Made by a program: the position numbers and the translations under genes | The notes under the pieces: model-generated | What the model was told of the DNA's origin: nothing | Seen by the model: only the letters and a program-made list of their open reading frames with translations | Database searches by the model: none | Shown: piece after piece, positions 1 to 7,479 of the stretch | Position numbering within the stretch: position 1 is the first letter of the stretch | Layout of the letters: every line of letters starts with the position of its first letter | Assembly (NCBI GenBank): GCA_903898975.1 | Contig: CAIUHT010000246.1 | Span: 1 to 7,558, forward strand | DNA length: 7,558 nt | Reading direction: 5' to 3' | Source: an uncultured Planctomycetaceae bacterium | GTDB lineage: Bacteria > Planctomycetota > Planctomycetia > Planctomycetales > Planctomycetaceae

Positions 1-772
1 CCCGCAGCGAACCTGCGGCCACAATTCTTCCCGACTTGGTGGCGACGACCAACTCCAGATCGAGACTTCGAACACGACGCTCGAAGCGAACCACTCGCAG
101 TCGCCAAATCAGCGGCGACTCTGCCCCCGAGCCCTCAGGCTCCTCAGGCGCGAATTCCAGCCTCAATCGAGTGAACAGCGAACGCAGCCCCGGCAACTCC
201 ATTCCGACCAGGTAGCTTGACAGCCCGAGCACTCGCGCGGTCAACGGCCCCACGCAACCCGGAGTCAGATACTCTGGCGGCGGGTCCGCCGCATACCACA
301 GCCCACCAATCTCAGCACCCGTGACAAACTCGCTCAGCTTACGCTCAACTGGCGCTGCCCGCCTGATCGAACTCGGTGCCGCCGTCTTCAGGTAGTGATC
401 GACCCACGCGGAGTTATCTGCCGCAGCCAGCTCAATGGAACCAAATTGACCGGACAGATTCAGGAGTTGCGCAGAGCTTCCTCCGGGAAAAACCGCCAAC
501 CGAAAGCCAGCTTCGTCTCCCGAGTGGGTCAATTCGATTGGGCGTCCTGGCAGTGCCGCCTCGAAAAAATCAACCTCCAGGCTCCGCAGTCCGCTGCCTG
601 GATTTTTCCGCATTTCGGGGCAATCGGACATTGCCCTCAGCACCGACAGGATTTCATGAACGACGATTCTGCCGTCAACCGTCTCCCGAGCGGCCTCAAG
701 ATCGACATGCAGGGGGTTGAAATCGCTGGTCCAGCGGGCGAACCGCAGCACCTCATCCGGGGTGAACACCAT
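1..772 (-). CDS. MaoC-like tandem hotdog-fold protein (partial, C-terminus beyond left edge)
   Basis: This leftward reading frame is open from an ATG at 772-770 through base 1, giving 257 codons with no stop. Residues 3-29 match the MaoC / R-specific enoyl-CoA hydratase signature: FTPDEVLRFARW is followed by TSDFNPLHVDLEAAR, placing the catalytic-type Asp at D17 and His at H22. The usual SGD is TSD here, and the downstream 'VHG' is VHE. A second hotdog-like segment lies at about residues 185-257 (YLVGMELPGLRSLF, then a strand-rich region). Family knowledge: MaoC domains hydrate or dehydrate acyl-thioesters, and tandem-hotdog forms are sometimes fused to a C-terminal short-chain dehydrogenase. 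Whether that fusion exists here lies outside the window. An in-frame ATG at 862-860 would add 30 Ser/Arg-rich residues, and the frame closes at TGA 901-899. I prefer 772 because the domain begins right there, although no clear Shine-Dalgarno precedes it. The enzyme's substrate cannot be read from the sequence. Confidence 0.72.
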   Translation of the reverse strand, partial: MVFTPDEVLRFARWTSDFNPLHVDLEAARETVDGRIVVHEILSVLRAMSDCPEMRKNPGSGLRSLEVDFFEAALPGRPIELTHSGDEAGFRLAVFPGGSSAQLLNLSGQFGSIELAAADNSAWVDHYLKTAAPSSIRRAAPVERKLSEFVTGAEIGGLWYAADPPPEYLTPGCVGPLTARVLGLSSYLVGMELPGLRSLFTRLRLEFAPEEPEGSGAESPLIWRLRVVRFERRVRSLDLELVVATKSGRIVAAGSLR

Positions 773-900
773 GCAGCACTCGGGAACAGCCGGGAATTCC
801 GCCCCACGAGTCAACAACTTCGGCGACGAAGAGTTCGAAGCCGAACGTCGGCTTGGAGACATGCCATGGGGGGGATGGGCGCAGAGATAGAGTACCTCTC

Positions 901-929
901 AAAATATCTGCGACACGGGGTGGACGCAA
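901..929 (-). promoter_or_regulatory. Weak sigma-70-like promoter candidate for the MaoC-like gene
   Basis: On the minus strand TTGCGT (929-924) is followed after 17 bases by TATTTT (906-901). The spacing is ideal, but each hexamer matches consensus only partly (3 of 6 and 4 of 6). It lies 39 bases upstream of the alternative ATG at 862 and about 130 bases upstream of the preferred ATG at 772. Such matches arise often by chance, so this is only a candidate. Confidence 0.18.
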
Positions 930-1112
930 GTGCGGTGAGTGCAGGGCCTGGTGGTTGGCTCTATCAGAAATTGACCGGTTTTCTGCATATTTTCTCGAAA
1001 GACTCTGCACTGCTTCTGAATCCAAATCACCATGTTTCTGGGAAGCCTGAAAGAGCCCTGATGACCCGCCGCGGTGAAGTGCGATCCATGTGTGCAGATT
1101 GCCGAAAGCGGG

Positions 1113-1128
1113 TGGCAACGGTCTTGCC
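1113..1128 (+). promoter_or_regulatory. Sigma-54-type (-24/-12) promoter candidate upstream of the kinase operon
   Basis: The bases TGGCAACGGTCTTGCC match the RpoN consensus TGGCAC-N5-TTGCA/T. GG (1114-1115) and GC (1126-1127) are separated by exactly 10 bases, TGGCA and TTGC are intact, and the mismatches are A for C after TGGCA and C for A/T after TTGC. It points towards the kinase gene, whose GTG start is about 206 bases downstream. The operon encodes a sigma-54 activator, so autoregulation is plausible, but that link is inference. I could not identify a convincing activator-binding palindrome upstream of it. Confidence 0.42.
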
Positions 1129-1333
1129 GAACCATCCAACTGCAATAACAGCGGTCAGTCCTTTTCCGGAATTTTTTTTGCGAGCGGCGAACCGGTAAAC
1201 TTCGGGAAGACACCCCACGCACGAGGCGTATCTCGCCAGCACCATCTGCCCCGGGCAGCAAGCTTTCGCTGACACGCCCTGGTCACTGGTAGTCCCTCGA
1301 CAACATCTCAACTTTTCAGCCCCAGAGTGTGCA

Positions 1334-2770
1334 GTGCCGTTACTGTTTCGAACCCGGACGCTCCTCCTGATCACAATTCTCAGCACCACGCTGTTGGCCT
1401 TGGGAGCAGTCATTGCTGGGCTGCTGTATCGCCAGCAGGCGCAGGTGTCGCGAACCGTTCGGGAAACCTTGCGAATCCACCGAGAGGCCGACGCTCTCGA
1501 GGAAAGTCTCATCGACCTGAATGTCCTGTTGATCAACCGTGTCGAAGAAGTCGAGCCGCTGCACCAGCGAATTGAAACGCACCTCGGAGAACTCAACCGA
1601 GCGGAACACACTCCCGAATTGAAGGAGCTGCTGGTGCGCGTCGAAAACAGCTATGTCGAGTATCGCCACCAATTCGAGAATCTTCCTGACAGAACTTCTG
1701 CCGACCACGATTCAGCACTGAAACAGACTGCTCAATTACTGAACAACAAAACCCAGGCATACTGCACTGAATTTCAGTCAAAAAGCGAGTCGGATGTGGA
1801 CAAAGCATCCGTCCGACACGGTCAAGTTTTGCGGGAACTGGCTTGGGGCATCGCCGGGCTGGGGCTGGTTGCCGCCCTAGGCGGAATGGGTTTGGGGTTC
1901 GGTTCGGCCCTGGTCTGGCGTCAGACCATGCGTCGGCTCCAGATTCAGATCCGGGATGCTGCGGGGAAAATCGGGGGAGAGTTACCGACCTTGGTGCTCA
2001 GCGATTCGGGGGGGATCCGGGAACTCGATGCTCAGTTTCAGTCGCTGGTCGGGCGCATTGAAGAGGTGGTGGCCCGCTTGAGGCAGCGCGACGTCGAGGT
2101 GCTCCGGGCGGAGCAGTTGGCGGCGGTCGGGCAACTGGCGGCTGGCGTGGCACATGAAATCCGTAACCCCCTGACGTCCATCAAGTTGCTTGTTCAAGGT
2201 GCGGCAACCGATTCGCCTGGCTCGGCGCCACTCACCCGAGAAGATCTAACCGTTGTGGAACGAGAAGTGCTCCGAATGGAACAGACACTGAGGCTCTTCC
2301 TTGATTTCGCCCGCCCTCCCCGACTGGAGCGGCGACGACTCAACGCGGTGGAGGTGGTCGAGCAAACTTTCGACCTGCTCAGGGCCCGTGCTGCCCGCAG
2401 TCACGTCTCACTCAACCGCCAGGTCCCAGCATTGCCGATCGAACTGGAAGCTGACCCGGAATTGATCCGCCAGGTCTTGCTGAATCTCGCCCTGAACGCC
2501 CTCGACGCAATGCCGCATGGCGGCACGCTGACAGTGAGGGTTGAGCCCGGACCGGAGCAGCGCGTGTTGTACCGCGTGGAGGATACGGGGCCGGGCCTTT
2601 CAGTGGCCCAACAGGATCGCCTGTTTCAGCCGTTTTTCAGTACCAAGCCCACGGGATTGGGATTGGGGCTGGTGATCAGCCAACGGATTGTTCACGAGCA
2701 TGGCGGAACACTGCAGGCCGTCAATCGCGTCGGGGGCGGCGCTTGTTTCACGATGGATCTTCCCGGTTGA
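1334..2770 (+). CDS. Membrane-bound sensor histidine kinase (NtrB/ZraS-like)
   Basis: This 478-residue protein starts at GTG and would autophosphorylate on His, then pass phosphate to the adjacent regulator. Segments in order: transmembrane helix at about 9-31; a charged, helix-prone, presumably periplasmic sensor at about 34-166; second transmembrane helix at about 169-195; HAMP-like linker to about 250; HisKA dimerisation domain with AHEIRNP (H274 is the phospho-acceptor); and HATPase_c. The ATPase has its N box at NALDAM (N388, D391), G1 at DTGPG (417-421), F box around LFQPFFSTKP (430-439) and G2 at GLGLGL (441-446). All catalytic motifs are intact. The sensor resembles a four-helix-bundle type but has no diagnostic motif, so the ligand is unknown. 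GTG 1334 places the first helix at the N-terminus as expected; its ribosome site is weak. The regulator gene follows 15 bases after the stop, indicating a cognate pair. Confidence 0.93.
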   Translation: MPLLFRTRTLLLITILSTTLLALGAVIAGLLYRQQAQVSRTVRETLRIHREADALEESLIDLNVLLINRVEEVEPLHQRIETHLGELNRAEHTPELKELLVRVENSYVEYRHQFENLPDRTSADHDSALKQTAQLLNNKTQAYCTEFQSKSESDVDKASVRHGQVLRELAWGIAGLGLVAALGGMGLGFGSALVWRQTMRRLQIQIRDAAGKIGGELPTLVLSDSGGIRELDAQFQSLVGRIEEVVARLRQRDVEVLRAEQLAAVGQLAAGVAHEIRNPLTSIKLLVQGAATDSPGSAPLTREDLTVVEREVLRMEQTLRLFLDFARPPRLERRRLNAVEVVEQTFDLLRARAARSHVSLNRQVPALPIELEADPELIRQVLLNLALNALDAMPHGGTLTVRVEPGPEQRVLYRVEDTGPGLSVAQQDRLFQPFFSTKPTGLGLGLVISQRIVHEHGGTLQAVNRVGGGACFTMDLPG

Positions 2771-2774
2771 GGAG
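2769..2774 (+). promoter_or_regulatory. Ribosome binding site of the response regulator gene
   Basis: GAGGAG overlaps the last two bases of the kinase stop codon and sits 11 bases before the ATG at 2786. The spacing is slightly long. Placing the site on the upstream stop codon suggests translational coupling between kinase and regulator. Confidence 0.5.
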
Positions 2775-2785
2775 CGACATACTGT

Positions 2786-4267
2786 ATGCTGAAGATCCTG
2801 CTGGTGGATGACGAGGCGTCGATCCTGCATGCCTACCGCAAGGTTTTGCGGCATGACAGCTGGGAATTGCTGACAGCCAGCACCGGGGCTGAGGCCGAAG
2901 CCATAATGGCCAAGGAACGCCTGTCGGTTGTGGTCCTGGACGTCAACCTGCCCGACGCCCGCGAACTGGAGGTTTTCGAGCGATTGCAGCAACGGGATGC
3001 CAGGGTCCCGATTATTCTCGTGACCGGGCACGGAACAACAGACCTCGCGATCGAGGCAATCAAGCGGGGTGCCTACGACTATCTGCTCAAGCCCCTGGAA
3101 CTCGACGCCCTGCGGGAACTGATCCATGGAGCGATTGAGATCAGTCGTCGGATGCAGACACCGGCGGCATTACCCGAAGAACCAGTCGGTGGAGAGTTCG
3201 ACGACCGACTCATCGGACGCTGCGCCGCCATGCAGGCGGTCTACAAACAGATCGGTCGTGTGGCCGCCCAGGATGTCTCAGTGCTGATTGTCGGTGAAAG
3301 TGGCACAGGCAAAGAGTTGGTGGCCCGATCGATTTACCAGCACAGCCATCGATCCAGCAAGCCGTTCCTGGCCATCAATTGCGCGGCAATTCCGGAAAAC
3401 CTTCTGGAAAGCGAGCTATTTGGTCACGAGCGAGGAGCCTTTACCGGCGCCGATCGCAAGCGGATCGGAAAGTTCGAACAATGCCACGGGGGGACAATTC
3501 TGCTGGATGAGGTGGGAGAGATGCCCCCACTGACACAGAGCAAGATGCTCAGGCTGCTGCAGGAACAACGGTTCGAACGGGTCGGGGGCAATGAGACCGT
3601 GCGAACCGATGTTCGGCTCATCGCGGCCACAAACGCCGATCTGTCCCAGTTGGTCGAGTCGGGCCGCTTTCGTGGCGATCTTCACTTTCGCATCAAAGTG
3701 TTCACGATTGCCCTTCCTCCGCTCCGCGAGCGGGGCGAGGACCTCGAGCTTCTGGCGGAGCACTACTTGAGACGCTACTGCCACGAATTGGGACGGCCGC
3801 CGATCAGCCTGTCTACAGCGGCAATAGCACGCCTTCGAAACCATTCCTGGCCAGGAAATGTGCGGGAACTGCAAAGTGTTCTGAAGCAGGCTGTGCTGAA
3901 TTGTCGCGGGGGAGAAATCGAGTCGGCGGAATTGGAGGGACTGCTCGGTTCCCCAAGCGCCACCCCGGCAATGCCCGCTTCGAACGAAGTCTCACAGTTG
4001 ATGGAAGAAGTATGGCAGCGTTTTGTCGCCGAACGGCTGGCTGCTGGAAGTGAGGACATTTACATGGAGGCTCTGGAGCAAATGGAGCGCCAGATTATCC
4101 CGCATGTGCTACGGCATACTGGGGGTAATCAGCTGCAGTCGGCGCGATTACTGGGAATTGCGCGTAACAGCCTGCGAAGCCGCCTGCGCACCCTGAAGAT
4201 TCAAATTGGGCGCAGTGTCGAATTAGAGGATTCCGGTCGCCTAACCGCGGACGATACCGCGCCGTGA
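2786..4267 (+). CDS. NtrC-family sigma-54-dependent response regulator
   Basis: This complete 493-residue transcription activator is expected to be phosphorylated by the kinase just upstream and to drive open-complex formation by sigma-54 RNA polymerase. The receiver (about 1-120) has acidic residues D8 and D9, phospho-acceptor D52 (VLDVNLPD), T80 and K102. The AAA+ domain (about 140-385) has Walker A GESGTGKE (170-177), the sigma-54-contacting GAFTGA loop (217-222), Walker B ILLDEVGEM (D241, E242), and the PPLRERGED and SWPGNVRELQ motifs. A Fis-type helix-turn-helix closes the protein (about 428-470; GGNQLQSARLLGI, RNSLRSRLRTL). After D52 the sequence reads LPDARELEVF, where many relatives have Gly, a small deviation outside the active site. 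The intact GAFTGA supports real sigma-54 activation. The last four bases (GTGA) overlap the longest dabA reading frame, suggesting co-translation. Confidence 0.95.
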   Translation: MLKILLVDDEASILHAYRKVLRHDSWELLTASTGAEAEAIMAKERLSVVVLDVNLPDARELEVFERLQQRDARVPIILVTGHGTTDLAIEAIKRGAYDYLLKPLELDALRELIHGAIEISRRMQTPAALPEEPVGGEFDDRLIGRCAAMQAVYKQIGRVAAQDVSVLIVGESGTGKELVARSIYQHSHRSSKPFLAINCAAIPENLLESELFGHERGAFTGADRKRIGKFEQCHGGTILLDEVGEMPPLTQSKMLRLLQEQRFERVGGNETVRTDVRLIAATNADLSQLVESGRFRGDLHFRIKVFTIALPPLRERGEDLELLAEHYLRRYCHELGRPPISLSTAAIARLRNHSWPGNVRELQSVLKQAVLNCRGGEIESAELEGLLGSPSATPAMPASNEVSQLMEEVWQRFVAERLAAGSEDIYMEALEQMERQIIPHVLRHTGGNQLQSARLLGIARNSLRSRLRTLKIQIGRSVELEDSGRLTADDTAP

Positions 4268-7200
4268 CCCCTCGCGGTGGTTCCCTACGGTCTTGCTCGA
4301 CAACAAAGTCAAAGGCTGACACCGAACGATCAGCATCCGGCGGACTGACCCCTCCTCTCCACCTGCCAACTTTTCCGAGCCATTCCGTGCACGACATTTC
4401 AACCGATTGCTCACCCGTGAGTCACGACGAACTTGAATCGATGATCAGGCGGGCAGCTACACTTCTCCCCCTCCAAGGTCCGATCAGTTCATTTGTCTTT
4501 TTGAATCCGCTGCACGGACTTGAGCATCTCCCATTTGATCAGGCCGTTCAACAAGGGGCTGAACTGTTCGGCTGCGAGCCATATCTCTCGGAGAATCGAT
4601 ACGCCGTCAAGCGGCGGGATGGAAGGATTGGAGTCGAGGAGTTGGAGGGTGTGATTCGTGAGGAGTTGGGTCCCCTGGCCGACCTGCCCCTCGGACCCTG
4701 CGGGACGATCCGCGATCTTCGACTTCGCATGCTTGAGCACCAACTCCATTCAGGAGATGGGCCGGAACTCGACTGGTATGTCGCTGAAACTGAAGCACTT
4801 CTGCGGTTGCGTAGCGATGTTCCCGCTCACGAGCGAGATCGCTTCCGGAAGCAGACGCGAGATTGGCTGCTGGCGAAGTTCGCAAAGTCGCTGCAATGGC
4901 CCTCGGCCAGGAATCAGTCCCCGGTCATACCTGCCCCACCAGATCTTAAGCCTTCGGACGCAAAGCAGTGGACTGACCAAGACTGGGAGCGGGTCGGGCT
5001 GTGGTGTTTGTGGCAGGTTTGCGTCGAGCGCATCGATCGCGAGGATCCTCACAATCGGTCTGAATCCGCAAGACCGCGCTGGCGCGACAGACTGCTGGCC
5101 GCCGGAGGGGGTGACAGCGATCTGCGAGTCCACGAGCATCTCATTCGTTTCTGTGCTGCGTTTACAGATCAGGGACTGGCCAGCTGGCGATTGCCGGCAC
5201 GCGAGTCGGGCTTTTGGCTTGCTTTCCAACAGCTCTATACCGGTCCCTTGGCACCGATCGAGAATTGGTGCCTCGGCTTGGCGGATGAATTGCGTAGGCT
5301 GTCAGATGCTGGAATCGGACCGCTGCAGTCACTGGCAGTCTCTCTCAATCATCTTGAGCCCGATCCCGCACATCATGAGGCGGTGCTCAGGTCCTCGCTG
5401 CTCGCGTTGCGGGGCTGGGCGGGGCTGCTATGGCAACTGGAGACCCGACCCGATCGTGTCGCAGAGGGCGCCCCCCCCGGAACACTGGTTGAGTTTTTGG
5501 CAGTTCGCCTGTTGTTGGAGCGGTACAGCCTGGCCAAAACCGCTGGTGATTTTTTGGGAGTCGCGCCAGTATTAGACAGCTTGCCCGATTCCCTTCCGGC
5601 TGCCTCGAGATCGCCAGCAAACGATCGCTCCCGAGGGGAGGCCCTGCGGCTGTTTCAGGTCGCTCAGCTTTCGGGCTGGAGTGCCGGTGAACTCTGGGCA
5701 CTTTCCGGACCTCAGTGGCAGCGCCTGGAGGGCGAGATTCGCGGATTCGACACCCGGGCTCGCCGTCGAACCCTGCACCGTGCTTTCGAACAGCGATTCC
5801 GTACGAACGCCCTGCAGGCGGTCTCGGTACGGTCTCGCCATCCAGAGTGGCGAGTCGAGACTCCCGAGTTTCAGGCAGTTTTCTGCATCGACACCAGGGA
5901 AGAGTCCTTTCGTCGGCACCTGGAAGAGACTTGCCCCCAGGTGGAGACGTTCGGTGCAGCAGGATTCTTTGGGGTTCCGATCTACTACCGGGGAGTGGGC
6001 GAGGCGAACTACACGGCACTCTGCCCAATCGTTATCCGCCCGAAGCACTGGATTGTGGAGGACGTTGTTTACACGCAGGCGGAGATCGACCGCCGCAGGC
6101 GCCGCGCCCGCAGAGCACTGGGCCGCGCATCTCAACGGGTCACCGAGGGAACACGGGGACTTGCCTCGGGGGCGCTGTTGACGGGGGGACTTGGAGTTCT
6201 CGCGACCGTCCCGCTTGTGGCCAGTATTCTGTTTCCGCGATGGACCTCTCAATTTCAGGATTTCGCCAGCAGCTGGCTGCAACCTCCCCAGATGACTCGC
6301 CTGCGGCTCGAGCGCACAGCTGCAGAGCCAGGTCCCGAGGAAGGGGCTATCGGGTTTACGCTGGAAGAAATGACACAACTTGCCGAAAGGACATTGCGCG
6401 ATATTGGACTGACACGGAGTTTTGCTCGACTTGTCTTTTTCTTCGGACACGGTTCGTACTGCCTCAACAATCCCCACAAATCAGCTTACGATTGCGGCGC
6501 ATGCTCGGGAGGAGCCGGGGGCCCGAATGCCCGCGCATTGGCCGCGATGCTCAATGATGTTCGAGTTCGGCAAAATCTGCGGGATCGGGGCATTACAATT
6601 CCCCGCGAAACGCATTTCGTCGGTGGGCTGCACAACACCTGCACCGATCACCTCATCTTCTACGAACTCGAACTCCTTCCGGTCTCCAATCAACCAGCGT
6701 TCGAACAGGCCAGACAATCCCTCGAAACAGCCTGTGAACGGAATTCCCACGAACGCTGCCGACGTTTCTATTCGGCGCCTCTCGGGCTAAGTCCCCCCGC
6801 AGCCCACCGGCATGTCGAGGGGCGCTCTGTTGATCTTGCGCAAACCCGTCCTGAATTCGGCAACGCCACCAACGCGATGTGCGTGGTTGGACGTCGGGGC
6901 CGAACCCGCGGACTGTACCTCGACCGCCGCAGCTTTCTGGTCTCATACGACCCCACCCAGGACGACCATGAATACTCAATCCTGGGCCGTATTTTAGGTG
7001 CAGTCGTTCCTGTCTGCGAAGGGATCAATCTCCTGTACTACTTCTCGTACATCGACCCTGCCGGCTGGGGCTGTGGCACCAAATTGCCTCACAACATCAC
7101 TTCGATGTTGGGCGTCATGGATGGGGCTGCCAGTGACTTGCGAACGGGCCTTCCTTGGCAAGGAGTAGAGATTCACGAGCCCATGCGGCTGCTATTCGTG

Positions 7201-7479
7201 ATCGAGGCGTTACCAGAAGCGATCGAAATGATCATGCGTCGTAATGAGGCGGTTCGCCAGATCTTGCAGAATGGCTGGGTCCAACTGTGCCTGCTGAATC
7301 CCCAATCCAATCAGTTGCTGCTGTACCATGACCGAAGATTTGAAGAATGGCACGCCCAGCCCGGCGACTTGCCGCAGGTCGCGAGTTCCATTGACTGGTA
7401 TCGGGGACACCGCGGGCACCTTCCTTTCGCTAAAGTCGGATGTTGGCCAGGTGAGCGGATCGGTGGAGGGTCAGCATGA
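4264..7479 (+). CDS. dabA: DabA, carbonic-anhydrase-like subunit of the DAB inorganic carbon uptake system (DUF2309/UPF0753)
   Basis: This protein (up to 1071 residues) belongs to the DUF2309 family. Family knowledge: DabA is a zinc-dependent, beta-carbonic-anhydrase-like subunit that, with membrane partner DabB, accumulates bicarbonate using the cation gradient. Family hallmarks are NPLHGLEHLPFDQA (about 81-94), the first zinc-site segment FCIDTREESFR (C541, D543, R545), GAAGFFGVPIYYRG, and the second segment with FGHGS (H729) and DCGACSGGAGG (C744). The 15-residue gap from H729 to C744 equals that between H524 and C539 of the Halothiobacillus protein, so the Cys/Asp/His/Cys set is complete. 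A hydrophobic stretch (633-657) follows an Arg-rich segment. It is longer than the roughly 830-residue characterised form. The GTG at 4264 overlaps the regulator stop, but the first ~50 residues are low-complexity; GTG 4387, GTG 4417 or ATG 4441 are alternative starts, with 4387 favoured because it keeps the conserved leading helix. Confidence 0.93.
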   Translation: MTPRGGSLRSCSTTKSKADTERSASGGLTPPLHLPTFPSHSVHDISTDCSPVSHDELESMIRRAATLLPLQGPISSFVFLNPLHGLEHLPFDQAVQQGAELFGCEPYLSENRYAVKRRDGRIGVEELEGVIREELGPLADLPLGPCGTIRDLRLRMLEHQLHSGDGPELDWYVAETEALLRLRSDVPAHERDRFRKQTRDWLLAKFAKSLQWPSARNQSPVIPAPPDLKPSDAKQWTDQDWERVGLWCLWQVCVERIDREDPHNRSESARPRWRDRLLAAGGGDSDLRVHEHLIRFCAAFTDQGLASWRLPARESGFWLAFQQLYTGPLAPIENWCLGLADELRRLSDAGIGPLQSLAVSLNHLEPDPAHHEAVLRSSLLALRGWAGLLWQLETRPDRVAEGAPPGTLVEFLAVRLLLERYSLAKTAGDFLGVAPVLDSLPDSLPAASRSPANDRSRGEALRLFQVAQLSGWSAGELWALSGPQWQRLEGEIRGFDTRARRRTLHRAFEQRFRTNALQAVSVRSRHPEWRVETPEFQAVFCIDTREESFRRHLEETCPQVETFGAAGFFGVPIYYRGVGEANYTALCPIVIRPKHWIVEDVVYTQAEIDRRRRRARRALGRASQRVTEGTRGLASGALLTGGLGVLATVPLVASILFPRWTSQFQDFASSWLQPPQMTRLRLERTAAEPGPEEGAIGFTLEEMTQLAERTLRDIGLTRSFARLVFFFGHGSYCLNNPHKSAYDCGACSGGAGGPNARALAAMLNDVRVRQNLRDRGITIPRETHFVGGLHNTCTDHLIFYELELLPVSNQPAFEQARQSLETACERNSHERCRRFYSAPLGLSPPAAHRHVEGRSVDLAQTRPEFGNATNAMCVVGRRGRTRGLYLDRRSFLVSYDPTQDDHEYSILGRILGAVVPVCEGINLLYYFSYIDPAGWGCGTKLPHNITSMLGVMDGAASDLRTGLPWQGVEIHEPMRLLFVIEALPEAIEMIMRRNEAVRQILQNGWVQLCLLNPQSNQLLLYHDRRFEEWHAQPGDLPQVASSIDWYRGHRGHLPFAKVGCWPGERIGGGSA
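7465..7469 (+). promoter_or_regulatory. Strong ribosome binding site of the downstream gene
   Basis: GGAGG lies inside the last codons of dabA, six bases before ATG 7476. It is the best Shine-Dalgarno match in the window and fixes the start of the next gene at the ATGA overlap. Confidence 0.75.

Larger units (their letters stand above)
773..1333. other. Divergent intergenic region, no convincing gene
   Basis: These 561 bases separate the leftward MaoC-like gene from the rightward kinase gene. Several short reading frames cross it on both strands, but their products are rich in Arg, Ser, Cys and His, lack recognisable motifs and run antisense into the flanking genes, so I treat them as chance. 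The region holds the sigma-54-like match at 1113-1128, a weak leftward sigma-70-like match at 901-929, and an 8-base palindrome (TTCCGGAA, 1165-1172) running into a run of eight T at 1172-1179. The palindrome's stem is too short to call a terminator. I see no tRNA, insertion-sequence end or CRISPR-like repeat. The long right part (about 195 bases between the candidate promoter and the kinase start) would be a 5' leader if that promoter is used. Confidence 0.6.

Noticed and set aside
1165..1179. TTCCGGAA palindrome followed by eight T, considered as a terminator
   Set aside because: The stem is only four base pairs with no loop room. No rightward gene upstream needs terminating, because the left gene runs the other way.
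395..1198. 267-codon plus-strand reading frame
   Set aside because: It lies antisense to the MaoC-like gene over its first half. Its product has no family motif, while the opposite strand gives a clear MaoC signature.
1090..1272. 60-codon plus-strand frame in the intergenic region
   Set aside because: It has no ribosome site, no motif and unnatural composition, and it overlaps the sigma-54-like promoter match.
1027..1611. 194-codon minus-strand reading frame overlapping the kinase start
   Set aside because: The product is extremely Arg/Ser/Cys-rich and antisense to a kinase with intact domains, which is typical of chance open frames in GC-rich DNA.
4265..4354. Nine-base direct repeat TGACCCCTC at 4265-4273 and 4346-4354
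   Set aside because: It is short, occurs only twice and has no accompanying mobile-element structure, so chance is sufficient.
5471..5478. Run of eight C inside dabA, considered as a phase-variation tract
   Set aside because: The frame is maintained through it, and one short homopolymer in GC-rich coding sequence is not evidence of programmed slippage.
4658..5575. 305-codon plus-strand frame inside dabA
   Set aside because: It is a +1 shadow of dabA, Cys/Ser/Trp-rich and without motifs. The dabA frame is intact across the same bases.
5572..6477. 301-codon minus-strand frame inside dabA
   Set aside because: It is antisense to the most conserved, zinc-binding part of dabA and has no recognisable family features.
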